Below are positions 43,455-55,204 of a stretch of 64,000 bases of DNA, one piece after another. The notes under the pieces are model-generated. The model did no database searches. It had not been told where the DNA came from and saw only the letters and a program-made list of their open reading frames with translations. Source of the DNA: Rhabdophis nuchalis (taxonomy: Eukaryota; Chordata; Lepidosauria; Squamata; Natricidae); NCBI GenBank assembly GCA_039707465.1, contig CM077643.1, forward strand, positions 48,516,605-48,580,604. Direction: 5' to 3'. Each line of letters starts with the position of its first letter. The first letter of the stretch is position 1. The position numbers and the translations under genes are program-made.

Positions 43455-43687
43455 AATGGTAGGATTCATTTTTTTTTACTCCTGGTTCTGTGGGTGTGGC
43501 TTGGTGGGCTTGGCAGGGAAAGGATACTGTAAAATCTCATTCCCTCCAAATCAGCTGGTACTCAGGAGGCAGAAAACAGATGGGAGGGTGGCCAATCAGA
43601 GGTGGTGTTTACCGGTTCTGTGAACTATTCAAAATTTCCACTACCGGTTCTCCAGAACTGGTCAGAACCTGCTGAATACTACCTCTG
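43455..43687 (+). mobile_element. hAT MITE, GGTGGGATTC family A
   Basis: An exact 8-bp direct repeat GTGGTAAC lies at 43447-43454 and 43688-43695. It begins AATGGTAGGATTCATTTTT and ends GCTGAATACTACCTCTG. Contains GTGGGTGTGGCTTGGTGG and ACCGGTTCTCCAGAAC. Confidence 0.88.
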
Positions 43688-43695
43688 GTGGTAAC

Positions 43696-45655
43696 TCATT
43701 TCCCAGTTTCTCCATCTGTTCTCTTAGTTTCTACATCTGCAGAAATTTATTTTGAAAGACCTTTATGCCACAGGAACTTTTTCTTTAGCTTGATTTCTTA
43801 AAATGTAATGTATATTATTGGTGTACAGTATTATATAACAGGATGATTTGTGTCTGCAGTCTTCTGGCATGGCCAAGAATGCTGAGATCCTGCCAACCAA
43901 ACTTTTACTTTAGCTCCTCTTCCAAACAAGACCTGGGTTATGTTTAAATGGAGATTTCCAAAACCTGAGCATTCCCCTTGGAATAACATTGGGTTGCAGA
44001 GTTTGGCTAGTAGAACTGATGGGTATTTCTAAGGTGGAATTTGCTACAGATTCTTTTTCTCCTACACCCTCTCCGCCTCGCACCCCATGGTGATTTAATT
44101 ATTATGGCAGGATAACAGAATTAGTAATCTACAGCTTGAGGCTCAGGGATAGGAACAAGCCATATTGGTGTCATCTAATTTAGTCTAATATGTGAATCCA
44201 GCCAGTTGCGTAAAATCATGCATAAATTCAAGTTATGGGTCATACTTATAAGAAATGTATGAAGATGTCAAACAATTTACTATGCATATCATCTTATTTC
44301 CAGCAGCAGTAATGTGTAGGGTATGGAGGCAAGAGATTTCTTTCATTATAACATTCCAGGTTAAACCTATGATTACCAACTTGGCTTAAAAAAAATATCT
44401 TGGGATTCTGAACAGAATAATGCTTGACAGGCTACCAAATTTTTCATTTCACATTAAAAAACACAATACGGGTTATGAATAAACTGATATTTACAGATTC
44501 TGTGGCTTCTCATACATAGGTTGGCCGGCCATTAACAAACAAGTTTCTCTGTGGTTGTTTGATATGTTATGCAGATGGTTTGCAATTTCTTTTTCTGATT
44601 TTTTTTTTTCATGGAGGAACAAGTCGTAGCACCTGGTTTTCATGATATGCTAATCACATCCCAGATGGAGGTATGATAGTTCTCGGGTCAACTCACAGGA
44701 GGTGGTAGCAAGCAAGATCCAAGCAACATGCATTGCACACTCATGGCTCTTGACTATAATTTATGGCAAATTAAAGAAGTAAGTAGGGCTGGGGGAGGGA
44801 GAATTTAGAGGCAAGGGAGGAGCGGAGGATTTGCAAGATTAAATACAAAGTTCCTATACCACATGTTGCTTGGGGCTTAAGTATTTGTAGAGTACTGAAA
44901 ATTCTACCCAGTGATGTGCCCAGTGATTTTATACATTTTTCAGTACTTGGGGCTGTTGTTAGATTGAGTGAGGACTTCAAGTGGCAGAAATAATGGCTGG
45001 TGGAAAGTGATAGCAAGATGATGGAGGTAATGGTGTATATTCTGCAGCTTCAAAGCTAATCAACGTCTTTCGGATACAATGGAGGATGCCGTCATATTGC
45101 CAACATTGACTCGGGTTGTTCCTAAAGTAAAAATGCACCATCAATCAATAAAATCATGTTTTTCCCTCATTCAGCGTAATACATTGGGCTGACTCTAACA
45201 ATTTGGAACGTACTGCCAGTGAAATAAGCACTAGTGGTTTCTTGTTATAATAAACACCTATCTTATTACCATATCCAAAGATCTAGGTCATTTCTTCTCA
45301 AAATTTCTGTAATTATGGAACACTATGTAAACATTTAGAGAAATGCAAAGGCTGCCCGATTAAACAAATTAACCCCTCCATCTACTTTTGTTTTTAAGAG
45401 CATATGTTTTGGATGAATAAGCAATGATTATGGTTGCAGTTGTGTATGCCTTTTTACCCCTACATTAAAAATCTCCTAAAGCTCATTTTGTACCAAACTT
45501 TTAAATCCAAAATGTATTATTTATTTACCAATTTGATTATTTTATGTTCCCATACATAATAGTATTTATCGTAAACTCACTGGTTGAGAATGTTCCTTTA
45601 ATTGATAAGAACTAAGAGGGTGGGGGCAGATGGATCTCAAACCCAATGAACTATC
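43696..45655. other. 2 kb unannotated sequence
   Basis: No transposon that I recognise and no supported exon. The minus frame at 44771-45016 has no domain features. Confidence 0.35.
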
Positions 45656-45659
45656 ATAT

Positions 45660-46385
45660 TTGATACAGGTACAGGTACAGTATAGGTGGTACCTTGCTCA
45701 ATAGTAGCAACTGTGAGAGGGATCTTGGAATCCTAGTGGACAACCATTTAAATATGAGCCAGCAGTGTGCAGCAGCTGCCAAAAAAGCCAACACAGTTCT
45801 AGGCTGCATAAACAGAGGGATAGAATCTAGATCACGTGAAGTGTTAATGCCACTGTATAGTGCCTTGGTAAGGCCACACTTGGAATACTGCATACAGTTT
45901 TGGTCGCCACGATGTAGAAAAGACGTGGAGACTCTGGAAAGAGTGCAGAGAAGAGCAACCAAGATGATTAGGGGACTGGAGGCTAAAACATGAAGAACGG
46001 TTGCAGGAGCTGGGTATGTCTAGTTTGATGAAGAGAAGGACCAGGGAAGACATGATAGCAGTGTTCCGATATCTCAGAGGGTGCCACAAAGAAGAGGGAG
46101 TCAAACTATTCTCCAAGGCACCTGGGGGCAGGACAAGAAGCAATGGGTGGAAACTAATCAAGGAGAGAAGCAACTTGGAACTGAGGAGAAATTTCCTGAC
46201 AGTCAGAACAATTAACCTCTGGAACAGCTTGCCTCCAGAAGTTGTGAATGCCCCAACCCTGGAAGTCTTTAAAAAGATGTTGGATAGCCATTTGTCTGAA
46301 ATGGTATAAGGTTCCTGCCCACGCAGGGGGTTGGACTAGAAGACCTACAAGGTCCCTTCCAACTCTGCTATTGTATTGTATTGGA
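45660..46385 (+). mobile_element. CR1-clade LINE 3' region
   Basis: The first frame (45694-45993) reads [55 protein letters not shown] and [17 protein letters not shown]. The second (46001-46309) continues LQELGMSSLMKRRTRED to SLPPEVVNAPTLEV and HLSEMV. The two are separated only by a 2-base (AT) loss after AAAACAT near 45990, judged against 24100. The tail is short, TTGTATTGTATTG. It is the longest CR1 copy in the window; the RT catalytic core is not included. Confidence 0.87.
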
Positions 46386-46389
46386 GATA

Positions 46390-46770
46390 TTCATCACCGT
46401 ATGAGTAGCAATGTGAATAAGATTGCTTACGTGAACATTTTGGAGAAGTAACTTCTTCTCCTTTCTTAAGCAACAGTTGAACAAAGAAGACTAGTTGTGA
46501 ATGGACTCTTTCAAACTGTTTTCATGCATGGGGAATCATAGCTGAAGCAGCAAGCAAGTTCTAACTCATGAATGTGAGAAGGCTGTGGCAGACCACATGA
46601 TAAACTCCATAGACTATACTTTCAGAATCACTAGCTTAGATACTTATTCATGTCTTATATGCTTACTCATGACTACCCATATCAACCAATTTGATATGGG
46701 TGCTTAAATTAAAAAAGTACCATATGACATAAAGGTCTCAGGAAAAAAACACTTTGGCATATGTACAGCA
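46390..46770. other. Unannotated sequence
   Basis: No recognised feature. Confidence 0.35.
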
Positions 46771-46774
46771 TTAG

Positions 46775-47172
46775 TCTTTGAATTACAACTGGTTGCTTAG
46801 CAGCTGTTTGAAGTTACGATGGATCTCCCCAAAAGTATGATGTGGTTCTGATGTTCCAGTGGCCACCTCTACCTGCATTTCAGGCGCTTGGCAACATTCA
46901 AATTTATGGCCATTTGAGCATCCCACACTCACATGAGTGTGATTTATGATGTTTTGGCTGAAAACCCATAGTTTACTTCTGGTTTTTTGGGTTTTCTTTG
47001 CAAAAAACATTCTCTAGCAAACAATGAGTTTTCTTAATGATCAAGTCATTGGCTTAACAATCATTGCAAAAAAGGTTATAAAATTGGATCAGTCATATGG
47101 ACTTTACAACTTCACGACTTACAACCATTATGGGCAGGCTTCTTTATGGATGTAAGTCAAGGGTTACCTGTA
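46775..47172 (+). mobile_element. Diverged squamate DNA-transposon-like repeat
   Basis: TTTGAATTACAACTGGTTGC, GAAGTTACGATGGATC, GCGCTTGGCAACATTC and the end GTAAGTCAAGGGTTACCTGTA match the pattern of the repeat at 7480-7712. About 400 bp; no coding capacity. Confidence 0.45.
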
Positions 47173-47179
47173 TTTTTTT

Positions 47180-47880
47180 CTTTACAAGAGAACTCTCAGA
47201 AACTTTTACTTTACTAGCTTTCAAGCTCAGAGACTATCATTGAAAATAACACAGAGGCTTTCTTGGAAGAGTTTGCATTCATACTTTTATCACAGGATAA
47301 AAATAAACTCTTCAATGTAGAACTCATCATAGGAGAACCAGCTTCCTAGACTGGTTTACAATGTGTGTGTTTGAGGAAATAGGGCTGGATGGGATTAGTA
47401 CATTAAAGAGTGATATGTCTTGGCCTTCCCCAACTTGGTAGTACTGAACTTCCTGCCAGAATATTCAAAACATCCGGAACCACTAAATTTGGATAGATTG
47501 GTATACAGTTTTTAGATGACAACAAAGGGAATGATTCTCTCTCAAAAAACTTAGGGATTTTGTTGTTGTAGTGCAGAGTATATTTTCAAACAATAACATT
47601 TTCCTAACTTGGACCCTGAAACCACAGCTAGTATATATTATAATGCTTCATTCACTAATATAGCATCTCATGTACTTTAGAATAGCATTTAGACTCAGCA
47701 AGCAAAGACCACAGTGTAAATTCAGTATTGGTTAACAGATCTTGTGTGTCAGTTCTCTAAACTGGTAGAAGCCCCCTTCCTCTGTTTCTTGATGTTCAGA
47801 AATCACTGTTTCAAGTCTCACAACAATCTCCTCTATCCCACAAGCAGAAAATTAACATATAACACAATACTGTATATGGT
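47180..47880. other. Unannotated sequence
   Basis: No recognised repeat or exon. Confidence 0.35.
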
Positions 47881-47881
47881 A

Positions 47882-47990
47882 GATGATGATGATGATGATG
47901 ATGATGATAATAATAATAATAATAATATAATCTTTATTGTCATTGTAATAATATTGTAATAAAATTTCAATGAAATTGGTTAAATAATGA
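47882..47990. repeat. (GAT)n(AAT)n followed by a repeat terminus
   Basis: GAT units at 47882-47908 change to AAT units to about 47927. ATCTTTATTGTCATTGTAAT and TTTCAATGAAATTGG follow, a reversed LINE/SINE 3' end of unclear family (minus strand CCAATTTCATTG...ACAATAAAGAT). Confidence 0.6.
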
Positions 47991-48287
47991 TGGTGCCACC
48001 GTTACAGAACATAAACTTCGTGAAGAATCTGCGATCATTGTTTCATCAAGGCTATGTTTACGATACAACATGGGTTTTAAAAATTCTCCACTACCCAGAT
48101 CTAGGCTTCTTCTTGAGGATTTCTCTGCCCAGAGTTCTGACAATGAGATGGCTAAACAAATACATTTTAATAATAGTAATAATACATCATCAAACAGTAA
48201 CATCTGCCTGTCCTGGGAAGGATTCAATAAGTGGATAAAAATGCAAAATCTAGTCTAAACATGTCACTGACTCTGCAGTGAACCATA

Positions 48288-48345
48288 ATAATAATAATAA
48301 TCATCATCATCATCATCATCCATCATCATCATCATCATCATCATA
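48288..48345. repeat. (AAT)n(CAT)n microsatellite
   Basis: AAT units then TCA units with one interruption (CCATCATC), only 9 bp from the splice donor of the minus-strand exon. Confidence 0.95.
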
Positions 48346-48353
48346 CGTTTTAC

Positions 48354-48450
48354 CTAGCAAGGCACCGTTTTGGCTGTCCATCTTCATGCCTTCTGCCTGA
48401 AGGGTGGACATTTCATTGGGAAGAGCTGACAGGTTAACATTCAAGTGGAT
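48354..48450 (-). CDS. Internal coding exon of an unidentified gene
   Basis: On the minus strand the acceptor CCATTAACTTCTGTCTGTC then TTGCAG precedes the exon, with a branch-like TTAAC and a pyrimidine tract. The exon ends TTGCTAG before the donor GTAAAAC. It is 97 bp, so it enters in phase 0 and leaves in phase 1. Only one frame is open: IHLNVNLSALPNEMSTLQAE, then GMKMDSQNGALL plus one base. The other two frames have stops within 15 bases. Composition (N, S, M, Q, L, no low complexity) is protein-like, and no transposon match is seen. I do not recognise the family. On the plus strand the alternative has a weaker acceptor. The gene must continue on both sides, in leftward transcription. Confidence 0.55.
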
Positions 48451-48529
48451 CTGCAAGACAGACAGAAGTTAATGGCATGAAACCTGAGGCAGGAGGGAAA
48501 ACTGTTTGTAATACAGCTCAACCATTCAT

Positions 48530-48530
<1 letters not shown>

Positions 48531-48580
<50 letters not shown>
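48531..48580. repeat. (GATT)n microsatellite
   Basis: Twelve and a half perfect units at the 3' end of a BovB-type fragment. Confidence 0.95.
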
Positions 48581-48700
48581 CATGCCATCAAGTTAGTGTC
48601 AATTCTTAGATTTTCTGCAGGAAGATCTGTCCCTAACTCGGTCTTTCAAGGTGTATTCATCATCACTGTACCTGAGTCCATTAAATGGACCTCTGGATAT
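48581..48700 (-). mobile_element. BovB (RTE)-type LINE 3' end
   Basis: CATGCCATCAAGTTAGTGTC, TTTCTGCAGGAAGATCTGTC and TCATCATCACTGTACCTGAG are the reversed 3' block matched at 39200-39340. The GATT tract is its tail. Confidence 0.6.
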
Positions 48701-48704
48701 TATT

Positions 48705-50175
48705 TAAAAGGGTGGTGTGATAGCAAAGAAACCATCCCTCTTGCTTCCAATCCAATGACATTACTTAATCGATGGGATTCATTTCATTTTTTTGGGAAAC
48801 AATTAGAGAGATACAGTCCAACAGATTTCCTGGTTCTGTTCCAGGAAGAGTTTCGTAAAAGACCATTAGCACCTTGAATGGTACTCAGAATGTGCATCTA
48901 GATTGAAGCAAGTGAGTAGGGGCTTTGTTATCCATTTGTTTCTTGAGTTTGTTAGACAGCTCAGAACACATACACACAATCTCTGAATTAATTACTAGTC
49001 CATTTTGAATGTCCTCAGTCATGGAGGGATCCTTATAAGTAATCTAATAATAACTATTTTCTGTATGGAGCAGTAGATAGAGCTTTAAATGTTTTAAAGA
49101 TACAAGATTTTGAGAATGGAATGCCTGGGGGTTTACTGTCTCTTCAACTTGTGATGTTTCCAGGAAATGTTAGCTCTGCTAATGTTTGCAAGCTCCAGGT
49201 GAGTAACTGCCTAGAAACACAATGGTAAGGAAGACATTTCAAATGCAGATTGTTTTGCATTTGGAGCACCCCGTGGACTTCTCTAACAGGATCAAAATAG
49301 CCTATTTCTGTGCAAGTTATGTTTATGTTGTTTGCTTTGCCTGCATTCCCCACTCCCCCCCCCCCCCAGACACCAAATCTACCTCTTCCTGATTATTAGT
49401 CATCCAATGGCTTACCGCCAAGGCTGTTTACCTGCTGCTCTAGAGCAATTCCCAGCTGTTAGATACCTGTAAGTATTGGCTGTTCCTAGAATTGTTAGGA
49501 ATTCTTATGGCTTCTATAGAGTCCCTCAAACATTTCAGGATTTAGCTAATATTGCCTTGTCATGATAACCAGCGGACACCGAAAGCTAGGCAAGGGGCTT
49601 TAAGACTACCTTCTCTGCTAATTCATGCTCCTTTTCCTGAAGTTCCATACAATGTTACCTGGTGTATTTTGAGACCCTATTCTGAGGGGCTATATTAAAA
49701 GCAAGGTAGAAGTTCTCTGCTCTATCCATAATCTAAAATTGTACTGAATCATTTGGGCTTTGATTCTGGAAACCTTTGAGCCTTACTGAACCTGCTTCAA
49801 CTGATTTGCTTTATCGGCCTTACCATCCCCCAGCTGCTTGGCAGGTAGGTTTTTAAGATCAGGTGATGAACATCCACAAGATGCTTCTAGCCATCCTAGT
49901 GCAGATTAGTTGGTTGAACATTTTAATCTCTACTATCTTCAAAACACTTGAGATAATAACTCACTCTCATCTATTATGGAGTAGAATTCCTGGAATGTAT
50001 CCATCAATTTTAAAATTAAAAGCATGAGGGCATCTTGCGCTAAAGTAAAACTTGTTCTCCTTACACAAGTTTGATAATGCTGATTGGTGCATGTTTCTTT
50101 GCCTGCTATAAAGTCAGAAAAATATATCAGATTATTATTAATATGCACATTTAAAAAAATGAAAATTATAAACAT
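48705..50175. other. 1.5 kb unannotated sequence
   Basis: No transposon recognised. CCCCCCCCCCCCC at about 49354-49367 is a C homopolymer. It may be intron of the minus-strand gene. Confidence 0.35.
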
Positions 50176-50181
50176 CTAGAA

Positions 50182-50756
50182 GAATTATTTTCCTTGGTCA
50201 GAAAGCCATTTTATGTGTCTGCATTTTATAATTACACAGTTCAATCAATAATCAATCAATCAATAATTTAATTTATAGACCGCTCCTCTCCCCATAGGGA
50301 CTCGGAGCGGTGCACAGGGAAAACTAAAACCACAATACAATAAATATACAAATATAATTAAGAACAAATTAAATCTGGGCCTGTGCTAAAATCCCCTTAA
50401 CATACTAAAATACCCAATTAAAATAGCTAGACCCTATAGAGAGAGGCTACCCAAGGCCGGCCAAACGGAAAAGATGAGTTTTTAATTTCAGACGGAAGGA
50501 GCGGAAGTCCGTGGTTGTTCTGATGTCGGGGGGAAGGTCGTTCCAGAGGGCTGGGCCCGCCACAGAGAGAGCCCTTCCCCTGGGCGTCGCCCGCTGACAG
50601 AGTCTAGTGGACGGCACCCGGAGAAGTCCCTCTCTGTGGGAGCGAATCGGCCGTGAGGATGTATGAGGTCTATAAATTAAATTATTGATATTGATATTGA
50701 ATTATTTTCCTTGGTCAGAAAGCCATTTTATGTGTCTGCATTTTATAATTACACAG
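50182..50756 (-). mobile_element. L2 3' fragment flanked by a 58-bp perfect direct repeat
   Basis: The 58 bases at 50182-50239 are repeated without change at 50699-50756. Between them lies an L2 3' end on the minus strand (about 50666-50281) with its TGATTGATTATTGATTGA-type tail at 50240-50265. The L2 shares ACCGCTCCGAGTCCCTATGG and the C-terminal SHREGLLRVPSTRL coding block with 2838-5460. The 23 bases at 50259-50281 (tail plus first bases of the UTR end) recur as an exact inverted copy at 50667-50689, at the element's 5' junction. Confidence 0.9.
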
Positions 50757-50759
50757 CAG

Positions 50760-52590
50760 AATGTGCCCTTTGAAACACAAATTACACATTGAGAGTCAAG
50801 ATTTTTCTCAACATAAGCAAATGAATTTGTGTTCATTAGGCCATGAAGATGGTACACTATCAGAAAGATACTGATACTGTGGAAAGGTAGCTCTATGACC
50901 AGTCTGTCACACTAAGTAGCCTTCTACCTTACTTTACCTGACCTGATCTGACCTGTCCTGACCTGAACTGGGAGTTAGAAGTGGATCTTGGGTTTCAGCA
51001 GAGAATTTGAGTTCAAGCTATTCTAAGGGCTGAAATGTAAATGAATGATAAACATTGAGCTTCAAAATGGTCCATTAAATAATTCTGATAATATAGCCTT
51101 GTAACATGCCTAAACTATCATTATTTCTGTCCATAACAAATGATTAGTAATTTTTCACTTTTAGACTGCTGGATTGTGTGCAATATAAAACCACAACACT
51201 TAGCTTGAATAATAGAGGAAGAAGAAGCCAGCTGTTTTGGTGCTCTGGGAATTCCTAAACCTTGAATCTTATCTTGTATAACAAGCTGAAAATAAACAAA
51301 AATAATCAACATGCACAAAAATGTGTGACTTTTTTTTTCTTCAGCGTGTTCCTCCTTCCTTTTTAGGGAGGACAAAAAGTACCTCAGTGATCTTTCTTTG
51401 CAATGCCATCACAGATTAGGAGTTTTTCTGCATCGCAGATTAGGAGTTTTTCTGTTTCCCAATTTTTTAATGCATGGTTTAAAAAGCACATATTGCTGGT
51501 AGCACTAATAAGCTTGCACCAATTTATGCAGAATGCAGCTTTGATTTGAATCACCGACTCTTTAAATTTAAATGGAGCATTTAAATGTGGTGCAAGGAAA
51601 CTCTTCTGAATTAAAAAAATTGCTTGGATTTTTGCTGTTAACTAAGTGATACTGTCTTAAGTCTAACTTGGCAGCCCTTGTTTTCAAAAAGCTGTTTTGG
51701 CCAAACTTGTTTGTGTGCCTCAAGCGTGATATGAGAACTATCATTCTGATGCTTTAAGTTTAATGTGTGCAATGCCGCTTCAAATCTCACCCAACTACAC
51801 TGTATGCAGGTAGATGAGAAGGAGTATGAGACTGCCCCTCCCAAATTACAGTCCTATATCAATTCCTCCTCTCTTCCTCAGCTATTGCTGGTGTTGCTTT
51901 CCTCTCTATGTTTTCCAGCCTCTGTTATCTGCTTCCACTGATAAGAGCAATAGTTGGCAGAGTTGTAACAACAGCTGCAGAATACAATAGCAGCCACACA
52001 TTTCCAGTGGCCTCTAGCTTCAGTCTAGAAGGGTTTGGCCAAACCATTTTACTGTACTTTTGGAATTACAGGGAAGAGATCACAGAGAAACCACGCTTCT
52101 TTTTTGAAATAATAGACAATATTTCTTAGCAGCCAACAAGATTAAACAAGTAAAACTAAAACACAGGCAACTATAACAGCTGAAGACAAGGGCAGGAATC
52201 CTCTTGATTATAATGACAATTATAAACACAGCAATTTGATTGTTGGGCAAATAAAATCTTTGCCTGGCCTAGAAAGAACAGCAGACGTAAGACCTGGCAC
52301 ATTTTTAGGGGGGATTTGGCAGTCAGTGAGCTACCAGTAAGAAAAACTTCTCGACAGTATTACCTTCTGAAAAGCTTTGAAGGTTTTAGTAATCTTGCAA
52401 GATCAGATGGCTTAAAGCATTCTTATATAAAGAGCAAAATGTCCTAAATCTCTTAGGCATTGTATTAGAGCACTGTTTCCAATCATGACAACTTTATGTG
52501 AACATCCATTCCCAGAATTCCTTAGCCAGATTCTGAAAGTTGAAGTCCACATATTTAAATTTGCCAAAGTACAGAAACATTGCAATGAGA
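50760..52590. other. 1.8 kb unannotated sequence with minor relics
   Basis: CTGACCTGATCTGACCTG near 50938 is a short degenerate repeat. A relic of the palindromic hAT family lies at about 52468-52585 (CACTGTTTCCAATCATGACA, GAAAGTTGAAGTCCACAT). No supported exon. Confidence 0.35.
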
Positions 52591-52599
52591 GTCTTATTC

Positions 52600-52880
52600 A
52601 GTGTTCCTGTACCTTGCCTTATAGAGAGACTGGAGACTCATTTGCTTGAAATGATATAAGGTCTATCTCCGCTTGATCAAGTGGTTGGACTAGAACAGGG
52701 GTCCCCAACCTTTGCAACTTTAAGTCTGAAGGACTTCAGCTCCCAGAATTCTCCAGCCAGCAAAGCTGGCTGGAGAAATCTGGGAGCTGAAGTCCTTCAG
52801 ACTTAAAGTTGCAAAGGTTGGGGACCCCTGGACTAGAAGACTTCTGAGGTCCCCTCCAACTCTATTATTCTATGTTCTAA
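52600..52880 (+). mobile_element. CR1-clade LINE 3' end, split by a hAT
   Basis: GAGACTCATTTGCTTGAAAT, GATCAAGTGGTTGGACTAGA, then after the hAT GACTTCTGAGGTCCCCTCC and AACTCTATTATTCTATG. This is the terminal CR1 sequence with only a remnant of tail. Confidence 0.75.
52696..52830. mobile_element. Palindromic hAT MITE, 135 bp, inserted in CR1
   Basis: CAGGGGTCCCCAACCTTTGC pairs with GCAAAGGTTGGGGACCCCTG. The arms are nearly perfect through AAGTCTGAAGGACTTCAGCT and CCAGAATTCTCCAGCCAGC to the centre AAAG. An exact 8-bp duplication GACTAGAA lies at 52688-52695 and 52831-52838. It is the best-preserved copy of the family. Confidence 0.95.
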
Positions 52881-52889
52881 GTCTCCTCT

Positions 52890-55195
52890 GCTGAATAGGT
52901 TAGATCCCTAGTGGGAGGGGGAAGGTAATCGCTGCATAAGACCAGAGATATACACAAAACTATCTTAGGAATTCCTTGTCTGATACTTATCTCCAGGGAT
53001 GAACTGTTCTACTGGCCTTGTTTTTCTCAGTCTGTACAAATTTGAGTTAAAACATTTCCTGCCTGGGAGAAGAAAAAGGTCAAGATTGAATAGCAAACAT
53101 TATAAAATAAAACTTAACACCGATCTTTAATTTTTCTCCCCACCCCTCCTCCTTCTCCCTCAATGTTCTGTGTAATGATTACTTTTCTTCTTGCAGTGGG
53201 TCAAAGCAGTGGGTCAAAGTATTTAGGGGCAAGCTGGACTTCTTGCCATCATATAAGGCTAACACATGGGATATCTTTATGCGAGGCTCAGCAGACCTTT
53301 TCCCAGTTGTTGCTGGCTTTGGCATTTGTTCCAGGATGGCCAGAGCCAGTTGGCTTTTTGCAAAAGTAGTTTTTTAAATTGGATTATTATATATGTGGTA
53401 ACTTGCTGCAGGCAGTTTAAGGGCCTGTTATTCATGCCCCAATTCTCTTAAGTGGTGGCAGCCAGGTTTACAGTTATAATATATACATGGGTTGGCCACT
53501 CCTAGAATGAAGTCACCAAAGACTTAGCGTGTTCAGTAACATTTGTGCTTTATTCATAAATACATAAAAGGAATATATATGGATATGCCATGTTACACAC
53601 TGCAATAGATGCCCCAAAGTTCCCTCGTCAGATTTCGTAGAGGAGCATGGAATTTAAATAACATTCTAAGATGTTTGCAAATCCAATGCAACTTGCTCTG
53701 TATTTCTAAGTCTGTATATCTTTCCTGTTATTCATTGTATGTTGGGTGTGGACACTGTTCTGTACTGTTCTGACCAGGCATGCCCCAGGCAATATACAAC
53801 AACAAGAAATCCATTCACAAATACTTTTACAGTCAAATAATCACTCAGTTGAAAAAGTGACCCATGCAATATAAATATTTCACTCCATGAAAATACCACA
53901 CAATCTCCTTCCTTCCTTCCTTCCTTCCCTTCCCTTCTTTCTTTTCCTTATTTTCTTCTTCTTCCTCTTTCCCTCCCTCCCTTCCTAGGATATTTCCACC
54001 GGAGATGATAAGAGTTAGCATACTGCATGGGTGGGCAACTTTATTGCCATCTAAAGCTACACAAATGGGGGGAAAGAAAAAAAATGCAACTTGCTTTTCA
54101 TGAAGTTTAGAAAGGCTTCAAAGAATAAAATAGGCTTACTGCCTATTTTTCCCCTCCAATCACCTCCATGCAAACAAGAAACAGCTGAAAATAGAACACT
54201 CTAGGAGCTGCAGAAGAGGTCCTGGGGGTGTTATGCATCCCATGGTCCATGGGTTATTCACTTTGCTCACAGCTTAAATACAGTGGAATTTGGTGGGGTA
54301 AAATTGGTGTGCCAATAACATTTAAACAATAAAGATTTTCCTTCCCTGTTTCAAACAACTGTGATTTATAGGGAAAAAGAACTCCTTGGTTTTGAAGGTG
54401 TTTAATATTATAGAAACTAAATAGTGTGATCTGTCAACCAAGGAAGTCCTTGTTCTAAAATTTAATTCAACCATAAAGTTGCTGCATGGCTTCAAAGGAA
54501 CTATTCTTCTCTCCTCCACTCAGGTGATGACATTTGCTGATTTCAGAAAAGCAGTTGCTACATATGCAATGACATGAATTGACACAAAACACAAAAATAG
54601 CAGTTTTAGCCTTGACTGAGAAGAAACTGTTCAAGTTCTTCAAGGACGTATGCAAATAATATTCTATAATAAAATATAACAACCCTTGATCTACTAGGGT
54701 TAATACTGTCCATTCTACATGGATTCATGGTAAAGATCCTGAATCTCTCCAGACAATGATAATGAAGACTCCATTTTCCATCATTTTACTCTTGGCTTCC
54801 TTTTTGGCTGTTAAGTCTTTTAGGATGGACTTGGTGTTTCCTCCTTAACAGCCTCCTCCCTGGCTGCAAAGTATCTGAAGAAGCCTCACCTAGGGAAGCT
54901 CACCAGACCATAGGCAGCAACCTTTTCCTAATCCTATGCGCTGACAGGCAAGCACTTTCATGCTGCTTATCTTCCCAAAGGAATGTGCTACGTAGTACAT
55001 AGTAATGGACAGTCAGCAATACATGATGATTATGTTAGTCACGTCCTCACCCTTTTTATGGTTTTAAAGGCTTACTGTTGGGTCTAAACTATCACTTCTT
55101 GTGTAGTGGTGAGTAGAACAGAATGGCCCTTTACACTGAGGCCACATAGCAAGATACTTACATTTCCATGAGGTTATATCTATGGCACCATGTGA
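52890..55195. other. 2.3 kb unannotated sequence
   Basis: A CCTT/CCCTT pyrimidine tract occupies 53908-53990. No transposon or supported exon recognised otherwise. Confidence 0.35.
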
Positions 55196-55204
55196 CTTAA
55201 TTGT

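Noticed and set aside
48354..48437. Plus-strand exon in the same place (CAAGGC...GACAG|GTTAAC)
   Set aside because: The upstream sequence is a CAT microsatellite without a pyrimidine tract, and the frame is less protein-like than the minus-strand reading.
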